Assembly (NCBI RefSeq): GCF_029210495.1
Contig: NZ_JARGDK010000004.1
Span: 62,001-126,000, forward strand
Direction of reading: 5' to 3'
DNA length: 64,000 nt
Source: Pseudothioclava nitratireducens
GTDB lineage: Bacteria; Pseudomonadota; Alphaproteobacteria; Rhodobacterales; Rhodobacteraceae
Each line of letters begins with the position of its first letter. Positions within the stretch are counted from its first letter, which is position 1. The notes below the pieces were generated by a model. The model was not told the DNA's origin and did not search any database. It saw nothing but the letters and a program-made list of their open reading frames with translations. This document shows positions 38,959 through 52,710 of this stretch, one piece after another. Position numbers and translations under genes: made by a program.

Positions 38959-40635
38959 TCAGCCCGCCATCAGACGGCTGACCACAACGGTGACCTCGGG
39001 CTTTTTGCCGACCTCTTCCATGGTGACCTGACGCGCGATCCGGCGGATCGCCTCGTCCATCTTGTCGTCATTGGCGATGACCTTGTCCGAGGCACGCTCG
39101 AGAAATTCCGACAACTCGTCCTCGATCTGATCGGCCACGGCCGCACCGCGCTTGCCGACTTCCGGCAAGCCCATCAGCTCGACCCAGGCATCGCCCAGCG
39201 GCACGTCATCCTCGTCGATGATGACGGTAATGAGCACATGCCCGTTCAGCGCCATCCGGATGCGGTCGCGCACCACCCCGTCGAAGGCGCCGATCAGCAC
39301 CGAGCCATCGAGATAGGTGCGCCCGGTCTCGATATATTCGACGACTTTCGGCACATCGCCGGTCAGGTCGATCATCGTGCCGTTCGTGGCGACTTCGGAC
39401 TGGATACCCTTGGCCATCGCCAGTTTCGCATGCTCGCGCAGGTGGCGGTGTTCGCCATGCATCGGGATCAGGATCTTGGGGCGCAGCAATTCGTGCACCG
39501 CCTCGATATCGGGACGGTTCGCATGGCCCGAAACGTGGTAACGCCCGCCCCGGTCATCGACCACCTCGACCCCCATTTCCGAGAACGCGTTCATGATGCG
39601 GATCACGCCGCGCTCATTGCCGGGAATGGTCTTGGAGGAGAACAGGAACGTGTCGCCCTCTTTCATCTCGAGGCCAAGGTATTTCCCGCGGCTCAGCGCC
39701 GCCGAGGCCGCACGGCGTTCGCCCTGCGAGCCGGTCACGATCAGCATCAGGTTCTGGCGCGGCACATCCACGGCCTGTTCGGCGGGAATGGTGCCCGGGA
39801 AGCCGGTCAGCACGCCGGTTTCCTCGGCCGCCGACACCATGCGCTTCATCGCCCGCCCCAAGAGGCAGATCGAGCGCCCTGCGGCCACGCCCGCCTCGGC
39901 CAGCGTCTTCAGGCGTGCAACGTTCGAGGCAAAGGTCGTGGCGACGATCATGCCGTCTTGTGCGGCGATCATCTCGGTCAGCGGACCGGCCAGCGTCGCC
40001 TCCGAGCGCCCCGGCTCGGGCGAGAAGACGTTGGTCGAGTCGCAGGTCAGCACCCGGATGCCGTCACCTTCATTGGCGATCTCATGCCACATCTCGGCGT
40101 CGAAGGGCTCGCCCACGATCGGGTTGCCGTCGAGCTTGAAATCGCCCGTGTGCACGATGCGCCCGGCGGGCGTGTCGATGATCAGCGCCGAGCTTTCCGG
40201 GATCGAGTGCGAGATCGGCACGAATTGCACCTTGAACGGCCCGACCTCGATCACCTGCGGGCGCGGCGCGACGACGGTGATTTCATCCGCCGAGATCCCC
40301 GCCTCTTCCAGCTTCATTGCGCCGATCTTGCCGGTGAACTTGCGCGCGAAGATCGGCTTGCGCAGCTTCGGCCAATAATGGGCCAGCGCGCCGATATGGT
40401 CCTCATGCGCGTGGGTGATGAAGATCGCCTCGACCCGCGCGGCATTCTCTTCCAGCCAGGCGATATCGGCCATGATCAGATCGACGCCAGGCGAGCTGTC
40501 CATATCGGGGAAGGTCACCCCAAGATCGACGACGATCAGGCGCTCTTTCCCCTCGGGACCATAGCCGTAGACATACGCGTTCATGCCGATTTCGCCGGCA
40601 CCGCCCAAGGGAAGATAGATCAGCCGTTCTTTCAC
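38959..40635 (-). CDS. rnj: Ribonuclease J
   Basis: A 558-residue metallo-beta-lactamase/beta-CASP ribonuclease with endo- and 5'-exonuclease activity in RNA processing and decay. It has FITHAHEDHIGAL (HxHxDH zinc motif), VDLGVTFPDMDSS, the beta-CASP segment ILIPMHGEHRHLREHA and a C-terminal domain ending VVVSRLMAG. RNase J coexists with RNase E in alphaproteobacteria. Its ATG overlaps the coaX stop by four bases, so it is the last gene of the nuo-birA-coaX-rnj run. Confidence 0.96.
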   Translation of the reverse strand: MKERLIYLPLGGAGEIGMNAYVYGYGPEGKERLIVVDLGVTFPDMDSSPGVDLIMADIAWLEENAARVEAIFITHAHEDHIGALAHYWPKLRKPIFARKFTGKIGAMKLEEAGISADEITVVAPRPQVIEVGPFKVQFVPISHSIPESSALIIDTPAGRIVHTGDFKLDGNPIVGEPFDAEMWHEIANEGDGIRVLTCDSTNVFSPEPGRSEATLAGPLTEMIAAQDGMIVATTFASNVARLKTLAEAGVAAGRSICLLGRAMKRMVSAAEETGVLTGFPGTIPAEQAVDVPRQNLMLIVTGSQGERRAASAALSRGKYLGLEMKEGDTFLFSSKTIPGNERGVIRIMNAFSEMGVEVVDDRGGRYHVSGHANRPDIEAVHELLRPKILIPMHGEHRHLREHAKLAMAKGIQSEVATNGTMIDLTGDVPKVVEYIETGRTYLDGSVLIGAFDGVVRDRIRMALNGHVLITVIIDEDDVPLGDAWVELMGLPEVGKRGAAVADQIEDELSEFLERASDKVIANDDKMDEAIRRIARQVTMEEVGKKPEVTVVVSRLMAG

Positions 40636-41408
40636 GCCTCAAGTTCCTTGTTGTAATCGTTGATGAGCCGGAGCCCGTGAATGGTAAGGTCATAGTCGAT
40701 ACTGTCAAACAGATCGAAGCCCTGACTGAACAGCTCGGCCAGGCCGCCGGTCGCGACGACCTTCATCGGGCGGTCGCGTTCGATCCGGATCTGGCGCACG
40801 ATGCCTTCGACAAGGCCGATATAGCCCCAGAACACACCTGACTGGATACAGGCAACCGTATTCGTGCCGATCGCCTTGTCGGGCATGGTCACATCGACAT
40901 GAGGCAGCGCCGCCGCCGCCATGTGCAGCGCCTCGAGCGAGAGGTTCACGCCCGGCGCAATCACGCCGCCGATATAGGCGCCATCGGTGTCCACCACGTC
41001 GAAGGTGGTGGCCGTGCCGAAATCCACGACGATGATATCGCCGCCATAGCGGTCAAAGCCCGCGACCGTATTCACCAGCCGGTCGGGACCGACAGTCGTG
41101 CCCTCGTCGACACGCGGCTGCACTGGAAGGGCGCATTCGGGCTTGCCCACGACCAGCGGGCGGCAGTCGAAATAGCGGTTGCACAAGACCCGCAGGTTGA
41201 ACACGACGCGCGGCACGGTTGAGGAAATAATCACCGAGTTGATCTTGGCGTCGATCTTCTTGAGCGCCATCAGCGTCGAGAGCCAGACGAAATACTCGTC
41301 CGCCGTGCGCTTGTGATTGGTCTCGATCCGCCATGTGGAGAGGAACGTCTCGCCGTTCCAGATCGAGAAGACCGTGTTGGTGTTGCCGCAGTCGATACAC
41401 AGAAGCAT
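40632..41408 (-). CDS. coaX: Type III pantothenate kinase
   Basis: CoaX phosphorylates pantothenate, the first step of coenzyme A synthesis, and is not feedback-inhibited by CoA. The 258-residue ASKHA-fold protein has LLCIDCGNTNTVFSIW (phosphate-1), TVGPDRLVNTVAGFD, IVVDFGTATTFDVVD (phosphate-2 loop) and YIGGVIAPGVNLSLEALH (dimer/substrate motif). It is 11 bases downstream of birA and overlaps rnj. Confidence 0.97.
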   Translation of the reverse strand: MLLCIDCGNTNTVFSIWNGETFLSTWRIETNHKRTADEYFVWLSTLMALKKIDAKINSVIISSTVPRVVFNLRVLCNRYFDCRPLVVGKPECALPVQPRVDEGTTVGPDRLVNTVAGFDRYGGDIIVVDFGTATTFDVVDTDGAYIGGVIAPGVNLSLEALHMAAAALPHVDVTMPDKAIGTNTVACIQSGVFWGYIGLVEGIVRQIRIERDRPMKVVATGGLAELFSQGFDLFDSIDYDLTIHGLRLINDYNKELEA

Positions 41409-41419
41409 GGGCGCCCCTT

Positions 41420-42181
41420 TCAGAAGAAGATATCCGCCGCCGCGATCGCACGCGGCCCGGCGGAGGTGGCGAGGACCATCGCCCCGCTCTCATTGATGGT
41501 CTCGAACCGCCCTTCGACGGTTTCGAGCGTGGTGCGTGCCGTCACGGTCTCGCCCAGACGCGCGGCGCGGGCCAGCCACGCGGTGCGGATCGGCGCAAAG
41601 CCGTAGGATTCGAACTGCGCCTGATATTTTGCAAAGGCGCGCGCCAGATAGGGCAGGAAATCGGTGGGGGGGATATCGGTGCCGGTCTCGCCGCGCAGGC
41701 TTACCGGGGCCATGGCACCGGGTTCGAGCGCACCGGGATCTGGCGCTTCGCGCAGGTTCACGCCGATGCCAATGGCCAGATGGCTGATCTGCCCGCCCGC
41801 ACCGAGGCTTTCGAGCAGGATGCCCGCGATCTTGCCGCCATTCAGAAGCACATCGTTCGGCCATTTGATCGACAGCCGCGCATGGGGACCCGCGACCTGC
41901 GCCAATGCCTCGTCGAGCGCGAGCGCCGCGACAAAGGAATACAGCGCGGCTTGCTCCACGCCCTGCCACGGGCGGATCACCAGCGTCGCCGAGAAATTGC
42001 CCTTGGGGTGTTGCCACGCCCGGCCCCGCCGACCGCGCGCGGCCGTTTGTTCAAGCGCCAGAATCCAAGCGGGCCCCGCAAGCTGCGGGGCCAGTCTGGC
42101 CGCTTCCATCATGGTGGAGTCGGTGCGCTCGAGGACGTGGCGCGCCACGCCCTCGGGCCAATCCTGCGCCTTATTGGACAA
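41420..42181 (-). CDS. birA: Biotin--[acetyl-CoA-carboxylase] ligase
   Basis: A 253-residue biotin protein ligase without the N-terminal DNA-binding domain of E. coli BirA, so it is a class I (non-repressor) enzyme. Motifs are [33 protein letters not shown] (the RGRRG biotinyl-AMP loop) and [20 protein letters not shown]. It would biotinylate AccB and the methylcrotonyl-CoA carboxylase whose alpha subunit ends this window. Its start overlaps the nuoN stop by 11 bases, tying it to the nuo operon, an arrangement also reported for Rhodobacter and Paracoccus. Confidence 0.96.
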   Translation of the reverse strand: MSNKAQDWPEGVARHVLERTDSTMMEAARLAPQLAGPAWILALEQTAARGRRGRAWQHPKGNFSATLVIRPWQGVEQAALYSFVAALALDEALAQVAGPHARLSIKWPNDVLLNGGKIAGILLESLGAGGQISHLAIGIGVNLREAPDPGALEPGAMAPVSLRGETGTDIPPTDFLPYLARAFAKYQAQFESYGFAPIRTAWLARAARLGETVTARTTLETVEGRFETINESGAMVLATSAGPRAIAAADIFF

Positions 42182-43610
42182 GCGCTGCCGCAGCCGCCTG
42201 CGCGGCGCCCTCGATCCCGAACAGGTTGAGCGCGCCCAGCACCATCACCACGGCACTTGCGATCAGAAGCGCCCATTGCACTGCCGGCATGCGGGTCTGA
42301 ATGCCCTCGCCCTCTTCACCAAAATACATGAAGTAGACGATGCGGAGGTAATAGAAGGCCCCGATCACCGAAGCGATCACGCCCAGCACTACGATCCAGA
42401 CATAGCCCGCCGAAAGTGCCGCCGTCAGCACGGCGAACTTGGCGAAGAAGCCCAGCATCGGCGGCACGCCCGCGAGGCTGAACAGGAGCACCAGCATGGC
42501 CAGCGCCTTCACCGGCTCGGCCTTGGCATACATGTTCAGCGCCGAGATGTCGGTCACCGGCTGGCCGTCGCGCTCCATCGAGAGGATGAAGGCGAAAGTG
42601 CCGATATTCATCGCGACATAGATCGCCATGTAGAGCAGCGTCGCCTGCACGCCCGCCTCGGTGCCCGCGGTCAGACCGAGCAGCGCAAAGCCCATGTGGG
42701 CGATCGAGGAATAGGCCATCAGGCGCTTGATGTTGGTCTGACCGATCGCCGCGATGGCGCCGACGAACATCGACGCGATGGCGAGGAGCCCGATCACCTG
42801 CCCCCATTCGCCCGGCACGTGACCAAAGGCATCGAAGGCCAGACGCGCGATCAGCGCCATGGCCGCCATTTTCGGCGCGGTGGCGAAGAAGGCGGTCACA
42901 GGCGTCGGCGAACCTTCGTAAACGTCCGGGGTCCACATGTGGAACGGCACGGCCGAGACCTTGAACGCGAGGCCGATCAGCATGAACACGAGGCCAAAGA
43001 GCACGCCCACCGGCAGGTGGCCCTCTTCGATCACGGTGATGATGCCGTCAAAGCGCGTGGTGCCCGCGAAACCGTAGACGAGCGAGGCGCCGTAAAGCAG
43101 AACACCCGAACTGAGCGAGCCGAGCACAAAGTATTTAAGGCCCGCCTCCGAGGACTTGGTGCTGTCACGGCGCATCGCGGCCACGACATAGAGCGAGAGC
43201 GATTGCAGCTCGAGCCCCATATAGAGCGACATCAGATCGCCCGCCGAAACCATCATCATCATGCCGACCACGGCCAGCGTGATGAGGATCGGATATTCGA
43301 AGCGCAGCAAGCCGCGGCGGTTCATGTAATCCGCGCTCATCGCGAGCACGGCTGCCGCCGAGAGCATCACCGTCACCTTGGCGAAACGCGCGAAGGCGTC
43401 ATCGACAAACAGCCCGCCAAAGGCCTGACGCGCACCGGAACCGCCAAAGCCCATCCACGCGCCGAACAGCACGAGGATGCCGACCGTGGCCCAAAGCACC
43501 GCGCCCGCCATCTTGTCCTTGCCCATGTAGACGCCGCCCAAAAGCGCCGCCATCGCGAAGAGCGCGAGCAGGAATTCCGGCAGGACCGTGGAGAAATCCG
43601 CAGAAGTCAT
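42171..43610 (-). CDS. nuoN: NADH-quinone oxidoreductase subunit N
   Basis: One of the three antiporter-like proton-pumping subunits of the complex I membrane arm. The 479-residue, about 14-helix protein contains [35 protein letters not shown] (conserved Lys/His/Pro of TM7-8) and [16 protein letters not shown] with the pumping lysine segment. It ends the nuo block; its 3' end overlaps birA, and nuoM is 12 bases upstream. Confidence 0.98.
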   Translation of the reverse strand: MTSADFSTVLPEFLLALFAMAALLGGVYMGKDKMAGAVLWATVGILVLFGAWMGFGGSGARQAFGGLFVDDAFARFAKVTVMLSAAAVLAMSADYMNRRGLLRFEYPILITLAVVGMMMMVSAGDLMSLYMGLELQSLSLYVVAAMRRDSTKSSEAGLKYFVLGSLSSGVLLYGASLVYGFAGTTRFDGIITVIEEGHLPVGVLFGLVFMLIGLAFKVSAVPFHMWTPDVYEGSPTPVTAFFATAPKMAAMALIARLAFDAFGHVPGEWGQVIGLLAIASMFVGAIAAIGQTNIKRLMAYSSIAHMGFALLGLTAGTEAGVQATLLYMAIYVAMNIGTFAFILSMERDGQPVTDISALNMYAKAEPVKALAMLVLLFSLAGVPPMLGFFAKFAVLTAALSAGYVWIVVLGVIASVIGAFYYLRIVYFMYFGEEGEGIQTRMPAVQWALLIASAVVMVLGALNLFGIEGAAQAAAAALVQ

Positions 43611-43622
43611 TGTGTTTTCTCC

Positions 43623-45161
43623 TTAATGCGCGGCCGCTTGGGCCAATTCGGTGGCCGGCAGGCTGGCGTGGTAGTCGGTAACCAGCGCCTCGACAGAGGG
43701 GCCGATGATATCGGTGACAAGGCTCGGATAGATGCCGAGGATCAGGGTCATCGCCACGAGCGGCGCGAAGATCCATTTCTCACGCGCGGTCATGTCGGTG
43801 ATGGTCTTGAGGCTCTCCTTGATGAGATCCCCGAACACCACCCGGCGATAGAGCCAAAGCGCATAGGCCGCGCTCAGGATCACCCCGGTCGCAGCCACAG
43901 CCGCCACCCAGGTGTTGACCTGGAAAATGCCCATCAGCGTCAGGAATTCACCCACGAAGCCCGAGGTGCCCGGAAGCCCCACATTGGCCATGGTGAAGAA
44001 CATGAAGATCAGCGCATAGGCCGGCATCCGGTTCACGAGGCCACCATAGGCGTCGATCTCGCGGGTATGCATCCGGTCGTAGATCACGCCCACGCAAAGG
44101 AACAGCGCCCCCGAGATGAACCCGTGCGAGAGCATCTGGAAGATCGCCCCGTCGATGCCTTGCTGGTTCACCGCGAAGATGCCCATGGTCACATAGCCCA
44201 TGTGGGCGACCGACGAGTATGCGATCAGCTTCTTCATGTCGGCCTGCGCCAGCGCCACCAGCGAGGTGTAGACGATAGCGATCGCCGAGAGCCAGAGCAC
44301 GAAGCCCGACATCACGTCCGACCCCACCGGGAACATCGGCAGCGAGAAGCGCAGGAAGCCGTAGCCGCCCATCTTCAGCAGCACCGCCGCCAGCACCACC
44401 GAGCCTGCGGTCGGCGCCTGAACGTGCGCGTCGGGAAGCCAGGTATGGACCGGCCACATCGGCATCTTGACCGCAAAGCTGGCGAAGAAGGCGAGGAAGA
44501 GCAGCGTTTGCAACCCGCCAACAATCTGGAAGCCAAAGAGCTTGAAGCTCTCAGAGGCGAACTCGAATTGCAGCAGTTGCACCATGTCGGTGGTGCCAGC
44601 CTGCAGATACATCGCGATCATCGCCACCAGCATCAGCACCGAGCCAAGGAAGGTGTAGAGGAAGAACTTGAACGCCGCGTAGATGCGATCCTTGCCGCCC
44701 CAGATCCCGATGATGAGGAACATTGGGATCAGGCCTGCCTCGAAGAACAGGTAGAAGAGCACGAGGTCAAGCGCGACGAACACGCCGATCATCAGGCCTT
44801 CGAGCACGAGGAAGGCGATCATGTATTCCTTCACGCGCTTCTCGACGCCCCAGCACGAGGCAATCGTGATCGGCATGAGGAAGGTGGTCAGCATCACGAA
44901 GAGGATCGAGATGCCGTCTACGCCGAGCTTGTAGTTCAGGCCCATGATCCAGTCGCGGTCTTCGACGAACTGGAAGCCGGTATCGGCCGGATCGAAGCCC
45001 GCCAGCACGAAGAGCGAGATCAGGAAGGTCACCGTGGTCGCGGTCAGCGCGAACCATTTCGCGTTGCGATCCGCCGCCGCACCGCCACCGCGCTGCACCA
45101 GCGCGAGGATGGCCGCCGCGACGAGGGGAACGAAAGTGATGATGGAAAGAAGGTTTTCCAT
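43623..45161 (-). CDS. nuoM: NADH-quinone oxidoreductase subunit M
   Basis: The central antiporter-like subunit of the proton-pumping arm. The 512-residue protein has [20 protein letters not shown] (conserved Glu of TM5), [20 protein letters not shown] and [18 protein letters not shown]. The ATG at 45161 shares its A with the nuoL stop (TAATG), so translation is coupled. The longer frame to 45365 only overlaps nuoL. Confidence 0.98.
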   Translation of the reverse strand: MENLLSIITFVPLVAAAILALVQRGGGAAADRNAKWFALTATTVTFLISLFVLAGFDPADTGFQFVEDRDWIMGLNYKLGVDGISILFVMLTTFLMPITIASCWGVEKRVKEYMIAFLVLEGLMIGVFVALDLVLFYLFFEAGLIPMFLIIGIWGGKDRIYAAFKFFLYTFLGSVLMLVAMIAMYLQAGTTDMVQLLQFEFASESFKLFGFQIVGGLQTLLFLAFFASFAVKMPMWPVHTWLPDAHVQAPTAGSVVLAAVLLKMGGYGFLRFSLPMFPVGSDVMSGFVLWLSAIAIVYTSLVALAQADMKKLIAYSSVAHMGYVTMGIFAVNQQGIDGAIFQMLSHGFISGALFLCVGVIYDRMHTREIDAYGGLVNRMPAYALIFMFFTMANVGLPGTSGFVGEFLTLMGIFQVNTWVAAVAATGVILSAAYALWLYRRVVFGDLIKESLKTITDMTAREKWIFAPLVAMTLILGIYPSLVTDIIGPSVEALVTDYHASLPATELAQAAAH

Positions 45162-47263
45162 TAGTGCGACCCCCCGGTCAGGACGACCCAGAACATGAGC
45201 GCCACGATGCCAATGACCATGGCGAAGGCGTAGTGGAAGAGATAGCCGGACTGAACCCGGCCCGCGAGGCGGGTGAGCGCGGGGATGATCCCCATTGCGA
45301 CCCCGTTGATGGTCCCGTCGATCGTCGCGCCATCGCCCTTCTTCCACAGGAAGTTGCCAAGCCACTTGGCCGGGCGGACGAAGATCGCGTCATAGAGCTC
45401 GTCGAAATACCATTTGTTGAGCAGGAACTGGTAGAGCGCGGGCTGCGCATCGGCCAGTTTCTTCGGCAGTTCCGGCGAGCGGATATAGAACAGCCATGCG
45501 GTGAACAGGCCGATCAGCATCGCCACGAAGGGTGAGACCTTGACCCAGACCGGCGCGTGGTGCGCGTCGTCCATCACGGTGTTGTCCGCCGCAAGGAAGA
45601 TCGCCCCCGAGGTCATGTCGGGCGCGCCCGCATGTTCGGTTGCCGGAGCCGCATGCTCGGCGGCCGGGGCTGCGTGTTCTGCCGCTGCCGGAGCACCGTG
45701 ATCGCCACCTTCGACTGCCGCCGCTTCGTGTGCGCCCGGCATGTGGAAGAACTCGGTCACCTTGTGGTGGTCGCCGAAGAAGCTGCCATACCAGAGCATC
45801 CCCGAGAACACCGCGCCAAGCGCCAGAACGCCCAGCGGGATGGTCATGACGGCGGGGCTTTCGTGCGCGTGCTCATGCGCGTGATGATCGCCACGCTCCT
45901 TGCCAAAGAAGGTCATGAAGATCAGACGCCACGAGTAGAACGAGGTGAACAGCGCCGCGATGACCAGCAGCCAGAAGGCGTAGCCGCCATTGGTGCCGGC
46001 ATAGGCGCTCTCGATGATGGCGTCTTTCGACAGGAAGCCCGCGAAGCCGATGGTGGTCAGCGGGATGCCGACGCCAGTGATGGCGAAGGTGCCGATCATC
46101 ATTGCCCAGAAGGTCAGCGGGATCTTCTTGCGCAGGTTGCCATAGTTGCGCATGTCCTGCTCGTGGTGCATCGCGTGGATGACCGAGCCGGCGCCAAGGA
46201 ACAGCATCGCCTTGAAGAAGGCGTGCGTCAGCAGGTGGAACATGGCCGCGCCGTAGACGCCCACGCCCGCCGCCACGAACATATAGCCCAGCTGCGAACA
46301 GGTCGAATAAGCGATGACGCGCTTGATGTCGTTCTGCACGAGACCCACGGTCGCCGCGAAGAAAGCGGTGGTCGCGCCGAGATAGACGATGAAGGTCTTG
46401 GCCTCGGGGGCGAATTCATAAAGCGGCGACATCCGGCAGACGAGGAACACGCCCGCGGTCACCATGGTTGCGGCGTGGATCAGCGCCGACACGGGCGTCG
46501 GGCCTTCCATCGCATCCGGCAGCCAGGTGTGCAGGATGAGCTGAGCCGACTTGCCCATGGCGCCGATGAACAGCAGAACCGCCAGAAGGTTGGCCGCGTT
46601 CCAGTCGGTCCACAGGAAGTGGAGCTGGGTCTCGGCCAGGTGGGGCGCTGCGGTGAAGACGGTGTCCATGTCGATCGAGCGGGTCAGGTAGAACAGCCCG
46701 AAGATGCCGAGCGCGAAACCGAAGTCGCCGACCCGGTTGACGACGAAGGCCTTCATGGCGGCCGCGTTCGCGGAGGGCTTCTTGTAGTAGAAGCCGATCA
46801 GCAGATAGGACGCGACACCCACGCCTTCCCAGCCGAAGAACATCTGGAGCAGGTTGTCCGAGGTCACCAGCATCAGCATGGCAAAGGTGAAGAACGACAG
46901 GTAGGCGAAGAAGCGCGCCTTGTAGTGCTCTTCATGCGACCAGTTGTCGTCATGGGCCATGTAGCCCATCGAGTAGAGGTGCACGAGCGCCGACACGGTG
47001 GTCACCACGATCAGCATGATCGCGGTCAGACGGTCGAGGCGGATCGCCCAGTTGGTCGAGAGGTCGCCCGACTGAACCCAGTCAAGCAGCGCGATGTGTT
47101 GCGTGTGGCCGTCGAAACCGAGGAAGGTCACCCAGCTCAGGGCGCAGGCGAGGAACAGGAGGCCCGTGGTCACGACCTGGGCGCCTTTTTCCCCGATGAT
47201 GCGCCAGCCGAAGCCCGCGATCAGGGCGCCGACAAGCGGCGCGAAGAGAATGATCTGTGCCAT
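45161..47263 (-). CDS. nuoL: NADH-quinone oxidoreductase subunit L, with a His/Ala-rich insertion
   Basis: The distal antiporter-like subunit, whose C-terminal amphipathic helix runs along the membrane arm. The 700-residue protein is longer than E. coli NuoL (613). Core motifs are present: [40 protein letters not shown] and [18 protein letters not shown]. The extra length is mostly between about residues 455 and 560: a histidine-rich [12 protein letters not shown] stretch, then alanine/glutamate/histidine repeats ([18 protein letters not shown]). The same region is moderately variable in Rhodobacteraceae. nuoK lies six bases upstream in transcription order. Confidence 0.97.
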   Translation of the reverse strand: MAQIILFAPLVGALIAGFGWRIIGEKGAQVVTTGLLFLACALSWVTFLGFDGHTQHIALLDWVQSGDLSTNWAIRLDRLTAIMLIVVTTVSALVHLYSMGYMAHDDNWSHEEHYKARFFAYLSFFTFAMLMLVTSDNLLQMFFGWEGVGVASYLLIGFYYKKPSANAAAMKAFVVNRVGDFGFALGIFGLFYLTRSIDMDTVFTAAPHLAETQLHFLWTDWNAANLLAVLLFIGAMGKSAQLILHTWLPDAMEGPTPVSALIHAATMVTAGVFLVCRMSPLYEFAPEAKTFIVYLGATTAFFAATVGLVQNDIKRVIAYSTCSQLGYMFVAAGVGVYGAAMFHLLTHAFFKAMLFLGAGSVIHAMHHEQDMRNYGNLRKKIPLTFWAMMIGTFAITGVGIPLTTIGFAGFLSKDAIIESAYAGTNGGYAFWLLVIAALFTSFYSWRLIFMTFFGKERGDHHAHEHAHESPAVMTIPLGVLALGAVFSGMLWYGSFFGDHHKVTEFFHMPGAHEAAAVEGGDHGAPAAAEHAAPAAEHAAPATEHAGAPDMTSGAIFLAADNTVMDDAHHAPVWVKVSPFVAMLIGLFTAWLFYIRSPELPKKLADAQPALYQFLLNKWYFDELYDAIFVRPAKWLGNFLWKKGDGATIDGTINGVAMGIIPALTRLAGRVQSGYLFHYAFAMVIGIVALMFWVVLTGGSH

Positions 47264-47269
47264 CGGCCC

Positions 47270-48235
<966 letters not shown>

Positions 48236-48239
<4 letters not shown>

Positions 48240-48646
48240 GTGTTTTCCCCCGATTTTTCGTCAAAGACCGCGCGCGCGATCTCCAGCGCCTTGGTCATGG
48301 CGGGAACCCCGCCGAACATGCTCATCTGGAAGATCACCTCGGCGATCTCCCGCTGCGTTGCCCCGGCTTCGAGCGCATGGCGGATCGTCAGGCGCAGCTG
48401 CGCCTCGGCCTGCGCGCCCAGCACCGTGAGCGCCGCGATGGTGACCAGAAGGCGCGTGCGCGCATCCAGCCCCTCGCGGTTGAAAGTCTTGCCGAACCAC
48501 ATCTCCATCATGTCCTTGGACATGGTGGGGAAGAGTTTCTCGAAGGCGCCCGGGTCGAAGCTTTCCAATGCGGGATTGAACAGGCGGGCCATCTCGGCCC
48601 CCTGCTCCATCATCGTGCTGAAAAGTTTCTGGAATTCTTCGTTCAT
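48236..48646 (-). CDS. Carboxymuconolactone decarboxylase-fold protein inside the nuo operon
   Basis: A 136-residue all-helical protein of the CMD/AhpD superfamily: [40 protein letters not shown] and [20 protein letters not shown]. The AhpD redox CxxC is absent and the chain contains no cysteine at all, so a peroxidase-reductase role is unlikely. It lies 12 bases after nuoI and overlaps nuoJ by four, corresponding in position to one of the unidentified reading frames of the Rhodobacter/Paracoccus complex I clusters. Its function in complex I, if any, is unknown. Confidence 0.88.
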
Positions 48647-48658
48647 GATATCCGTCGC

Positions 48659-50192
<1,534 letters not shown>

Positions 50193-50216
50193 GTTGTCCC
50201 TCAGACCGCCTTATTC

Positions 50217-50636
50217 TCAAACCGTCGGTATGCCGCGATCCGCGCAATCCTCGACCGTCACTTCGGCGTCGATTGTGCGCAGACCACGCGGCAGCGCGGG
50301 CGAAATCGTGTAAACAGCATCCGCCCGCCAGATACCGCCCTCTTCTTGCGTGACATTCGTGCGGACATGCCGCGCGAAGCCGTAGCCGCGGATCAGCGCA
50401 TATTGCGCCGCCGCGCAGGTGGCGTAGGCCGCCACGTCGTTCTCGTCCCCGGTCCCCTGAACGGAGACCCTGAGGCTCACCAGTTCCGCGTCGATCATCC
50501 GCGTCTCGACACCGCCATAGACCGGCTGCGTCGCTGGGCGCTGATCGGCCCCGGCCCCATCCGCAGGCATGCAGGCGGCCAGCCCGACCAGAAGGCCGGG
50601 GGCGATCGCCTGAGCTTTGGACAGGAGACGGGCCAT
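50217..50636 (-). CDS. Small putative lipoprotein between nuoG and nuoH
   Basis: A 139-residue protein with a lipoprotein-type signal: basic start MARLLSKAQAIAPG, hydrophobic stretch and LVGLAAC as lipobox. The mature part has two further cysteines (YATCAAAQYALIRGYGFARH and VEDCADRGIPTV) and beta-rich segments (MIDAELVSLRVSVQG). It lies four bases after nuoG and 24 bases ahead of nuoH, in the place of a known unidentified reading frame of the cluster. I do not recognise a characterised family; a periplasm-side accessory role is conceivable but unsupported. Confidence 0.75.
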   Translation of the reverse strand: MARLLSKAQAIAPGLLVGLAACMPADGAGADQRPATQPVYGGVETRMIDAELVSLRVSVQGTGDENDVAAYATCAAAQYALIRGYGFARHVRTNVTQEEGGIWRADAVYTISPALPRGLRTIDAEVTVEDCADRGIPTV

Positions 50637-50640
50637 ACGC

Positions 50641-52638
50641 TTACTCCGCCGCCATCGGGGCCGAGGCGCGCGCCTTGGCCGCAGCGGACAGCTCCGCCAT
50701 CAGCACGCTGGCGCGGGCAACCGGGTTGGTGAGGTAGTAATCCTTGATCGCGCGGCGGAAGGTGGCCGCGCCCATGTCGCGCTTGGCGACCGGGGTCCAG
50801 GCGTTCTCGACGACCTGATCGACCTGTGCCAGATGCGGCACCGCCGCGACCATCGCCTGACGCAGACCGGCGAGCGAGTTCCAGCCCTGGGTCGCGCCCA
50901 GTTCCGCCGAAAGCGCGCGCAGGATCGCCCAGTTCTCCTTGGCCTCGCCCGGCGCAAAGGCCGCGCGGAAGGCAAGCTGCGGGCGGCCTTCGGTGTTCAC
51001 GAAGAGACCGTTTTCTTCCGTATAGGCCGCACCCGGCAGGATCACGTCGGCACGGTTCGCCCCACGGTCGCCATGGCTGCCCTGATAGATCACGAAGGGA
51101 CCACCTTCGGAGGCCGGGGTGATCTCCACCTCGTCGGCACCCATATTATAGATCACTTCGACGCCCTGGACGGCGGCATTCAGCCCGCCCTCGGTGACAG
51201 CGCCAACGTCCATCGCACCCACGCGGCCAGCGGCCGTGTGCAGCACCAGCATCTTGCCCGAGAGCGCCATCGCATGCGCCAGAACGGCTTCGCCATCGGC
51301 TTCCGAGATCGCGCCCTGACCCACGATGACCAGCGCCCCCTCGGCGGCCTTGGCCTTCGACAGGGCCGCGCGGTCGGTTCCGAGATGCTCGTAATCATAG
51401 GTCAGATCGACAGCTTCGCCGATCAGCTTGACCGGGGTGCCACGGCTCCAGACCTTGCGGATGCGCGCGTTCAGAACCGGCGCCTCGGCGCGCGGGTCGG
51501 TGCCGATCAGGATGATTTCCGAAGCGGTTTCAATATCTTCGATCGACGCATTGCCGACATAGGCCGAACGGTTGCCCGCCGGCAGGCGCGCGCCATCGGT
51601 GCGGCATTCGACGGTGCCGCCCAGACCCTCGATCAGCGACTTGAGCGAGAAGGCGGCTTCGGTCGAGGCGAGATCACCGACCAGACCCAGCACCTTCTTG
51701 CCCTTCATCGCCTCGGCGGCGCGGGCCAGAGCCTCACCCCAGCTGGCCGGGCGCAGCTTGCCGTTCTCGCGCACATAGGGGCGGTCGAGGCGCTGGCGGC
51801 GCAGACCGTCCCAGACGAAGCGCGACTTGTCGGCCAGCCATTCCTCGTTCACGCCGTCATGGTTGCGCGGCACGATCCGTTTCACTTCGCGGCCCTTGGT
51901 GTCCACACGGATGTTCGAGCCAAGCGCGTCCATCACGTCGATGGTCTCGGTCTTGGTGAGTTCCCACGGGCGGGCGGTGAAGGCATAGGGCTTCGAGGTC
52001 AGCGCGCCGACCGGGCAAAGGTCGATGATGTTGCCCTGAAGGTTACTGTCCAGCGTCATGTTCAGATAGGAGGTGATCTCGCTATCCTCGCCGCGCCCGG
52101 TCTGGCCCATCTGGGTGATGCCCGCAACCTCGGTGGTGAAACGCACGCAGCGGGTGCAGGAAATGCAGCGCGTCATCGTGGTGGCGACGAGCGGCCCCAG
52201 ATCGAGATCGGTCGAGGCGCGCTTGGGCTCGCGGAAGCGCGAGAAATCGACGCCGTAAGCCATGGCCTGGTCTTGCAGATCGCATTCGCCGCCCTGGTCG
52301 CAGATCGGGCAGTCGAGCGGGTGGTTGATGAGCAGGAACTCCATCACCCCTTCGCGGGCCTTCTTGACCATCGGCGAGTTGGTTTTCACGACCGGCGGCT
52401 GGCCTTCCGGCCCCGGACGAAGGTCCTTGACCTGCATCGCGCAAGAGGCTGCGGGTTTCGGCGGGCCGCCGACGACCTCGACAAGGCACATCCGGCAGTT
52501 GCCCGCGATCGAAAGACGCTCGTGATAGCAGAAGCGCGGCACTTCGATGCCCGCCTGCTCGCACGCCTGGATCAGCGTGAGGTTGGGATCAACCTCGACT
52601 TCGTGGCCGTCGATGATGAGTTTGCGAAGGTTCGACAT
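50641..52638 (-). CDS. nuoG: NADH-quinone oxidoreductase subunit G
   Basis: The large iron-sulfur subunit of the peripheral arm, 665 residues. The N-terminal 2Fe-2S domain ([20 protein letters not shown]), the Cys/His-ligated N5 site and 4Fe-4S ferredoxin domain ([20 protein letters not shown]) are present, followed by a molybdopterin-oxidoreductase-like domain without cofactor. E. coli's extra N7 cluster motif is not obvious, in agreement with the shorter alphaproteobacterial form. It lies 72 bases after the small protein at 52711. Confidence 0.97.
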   Translation of the reverse strand: MSNLRKLIIDGHEVEVDPNLTLIQACEQAGIEVPRFCYHERLSIAGNCRMCLVEVVGGPPKPAASCAMQVKDLRPGPEGQPPVVKTNSPMVKKAREGVMEFLLINHPLDCPICDQGGECDLQDQAMAYGVDFSRFREPKRASTDLDLGPLVATTMTRCISCTRCVRFTTEVAGITQMGQTGRGEDSEITSYLNMTLDSNLQGNIIDLCPVGALTSKPYAFTARPWELTKTETIDVMDALGSNIRVDTKGREVKRIVPRNHDGVNEEWLADKSRFVWDGLRRQRLDRPYVRENGKLRPASWGEALARAAEAMKGKKVLGLVGDLASTEAAFSLKSLIEGLGGTVECRTDGARLPAGNRSAYVGNASIEDIETASEIILIGTDPRAEAPVLNARIRKVWSRGTPVKLIGEAVDLTYDYEHLGTDRAALSKAKAAEGALVIVGQGAISEADGEAVLAHAMALSGKMLVLHTAAGRVGAMDVGAVTEGGLNAAVQGVEVIYNMGADEVEITPASEGGPFVIYQGSHGDRGANRADVILPGAAYTEENGLFVNTEGRPQLAFRAAFAPGEAKENWAILRALSAELGATQGWNSLAGLRQAMVAAVPHLAQVDQVVENAWTPVAKRDMGAATFRRAIKDYYLTNPVARASVLMAELSAAAKARASAPMAAE

Positions 52639-52710
52639 GGGTCCCGATCCGTCAGTTGGCAGGCGCGCGGTCGCCCGCGCTCGATTTCGTTTCAGTTTGG
52701 AGGCAGCGGC

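Noticed and set aside
41664-45164. A 1166-codon plus-strand frame antisense to nuoM and nuoN
   Set aside because: It is opposite two clear complex I genes, consists of Arg/His/Glu-rich low-complexity sequence, and reflects the high third-position GC of the sense genes. The similar long antisense frames at 1727-5149, 20212-23109, 50617-53076 and 56713-59079 were rejected for the same reason.
45640-45720. Possible tandem DNA repeat or CRISPR-like array in nuoL
   Set aside because: The periodicity comes from the repeated EHAAPA codons in the NuoL insertion; there are no regular spacers and the unit is about 24 bases inside a gene.
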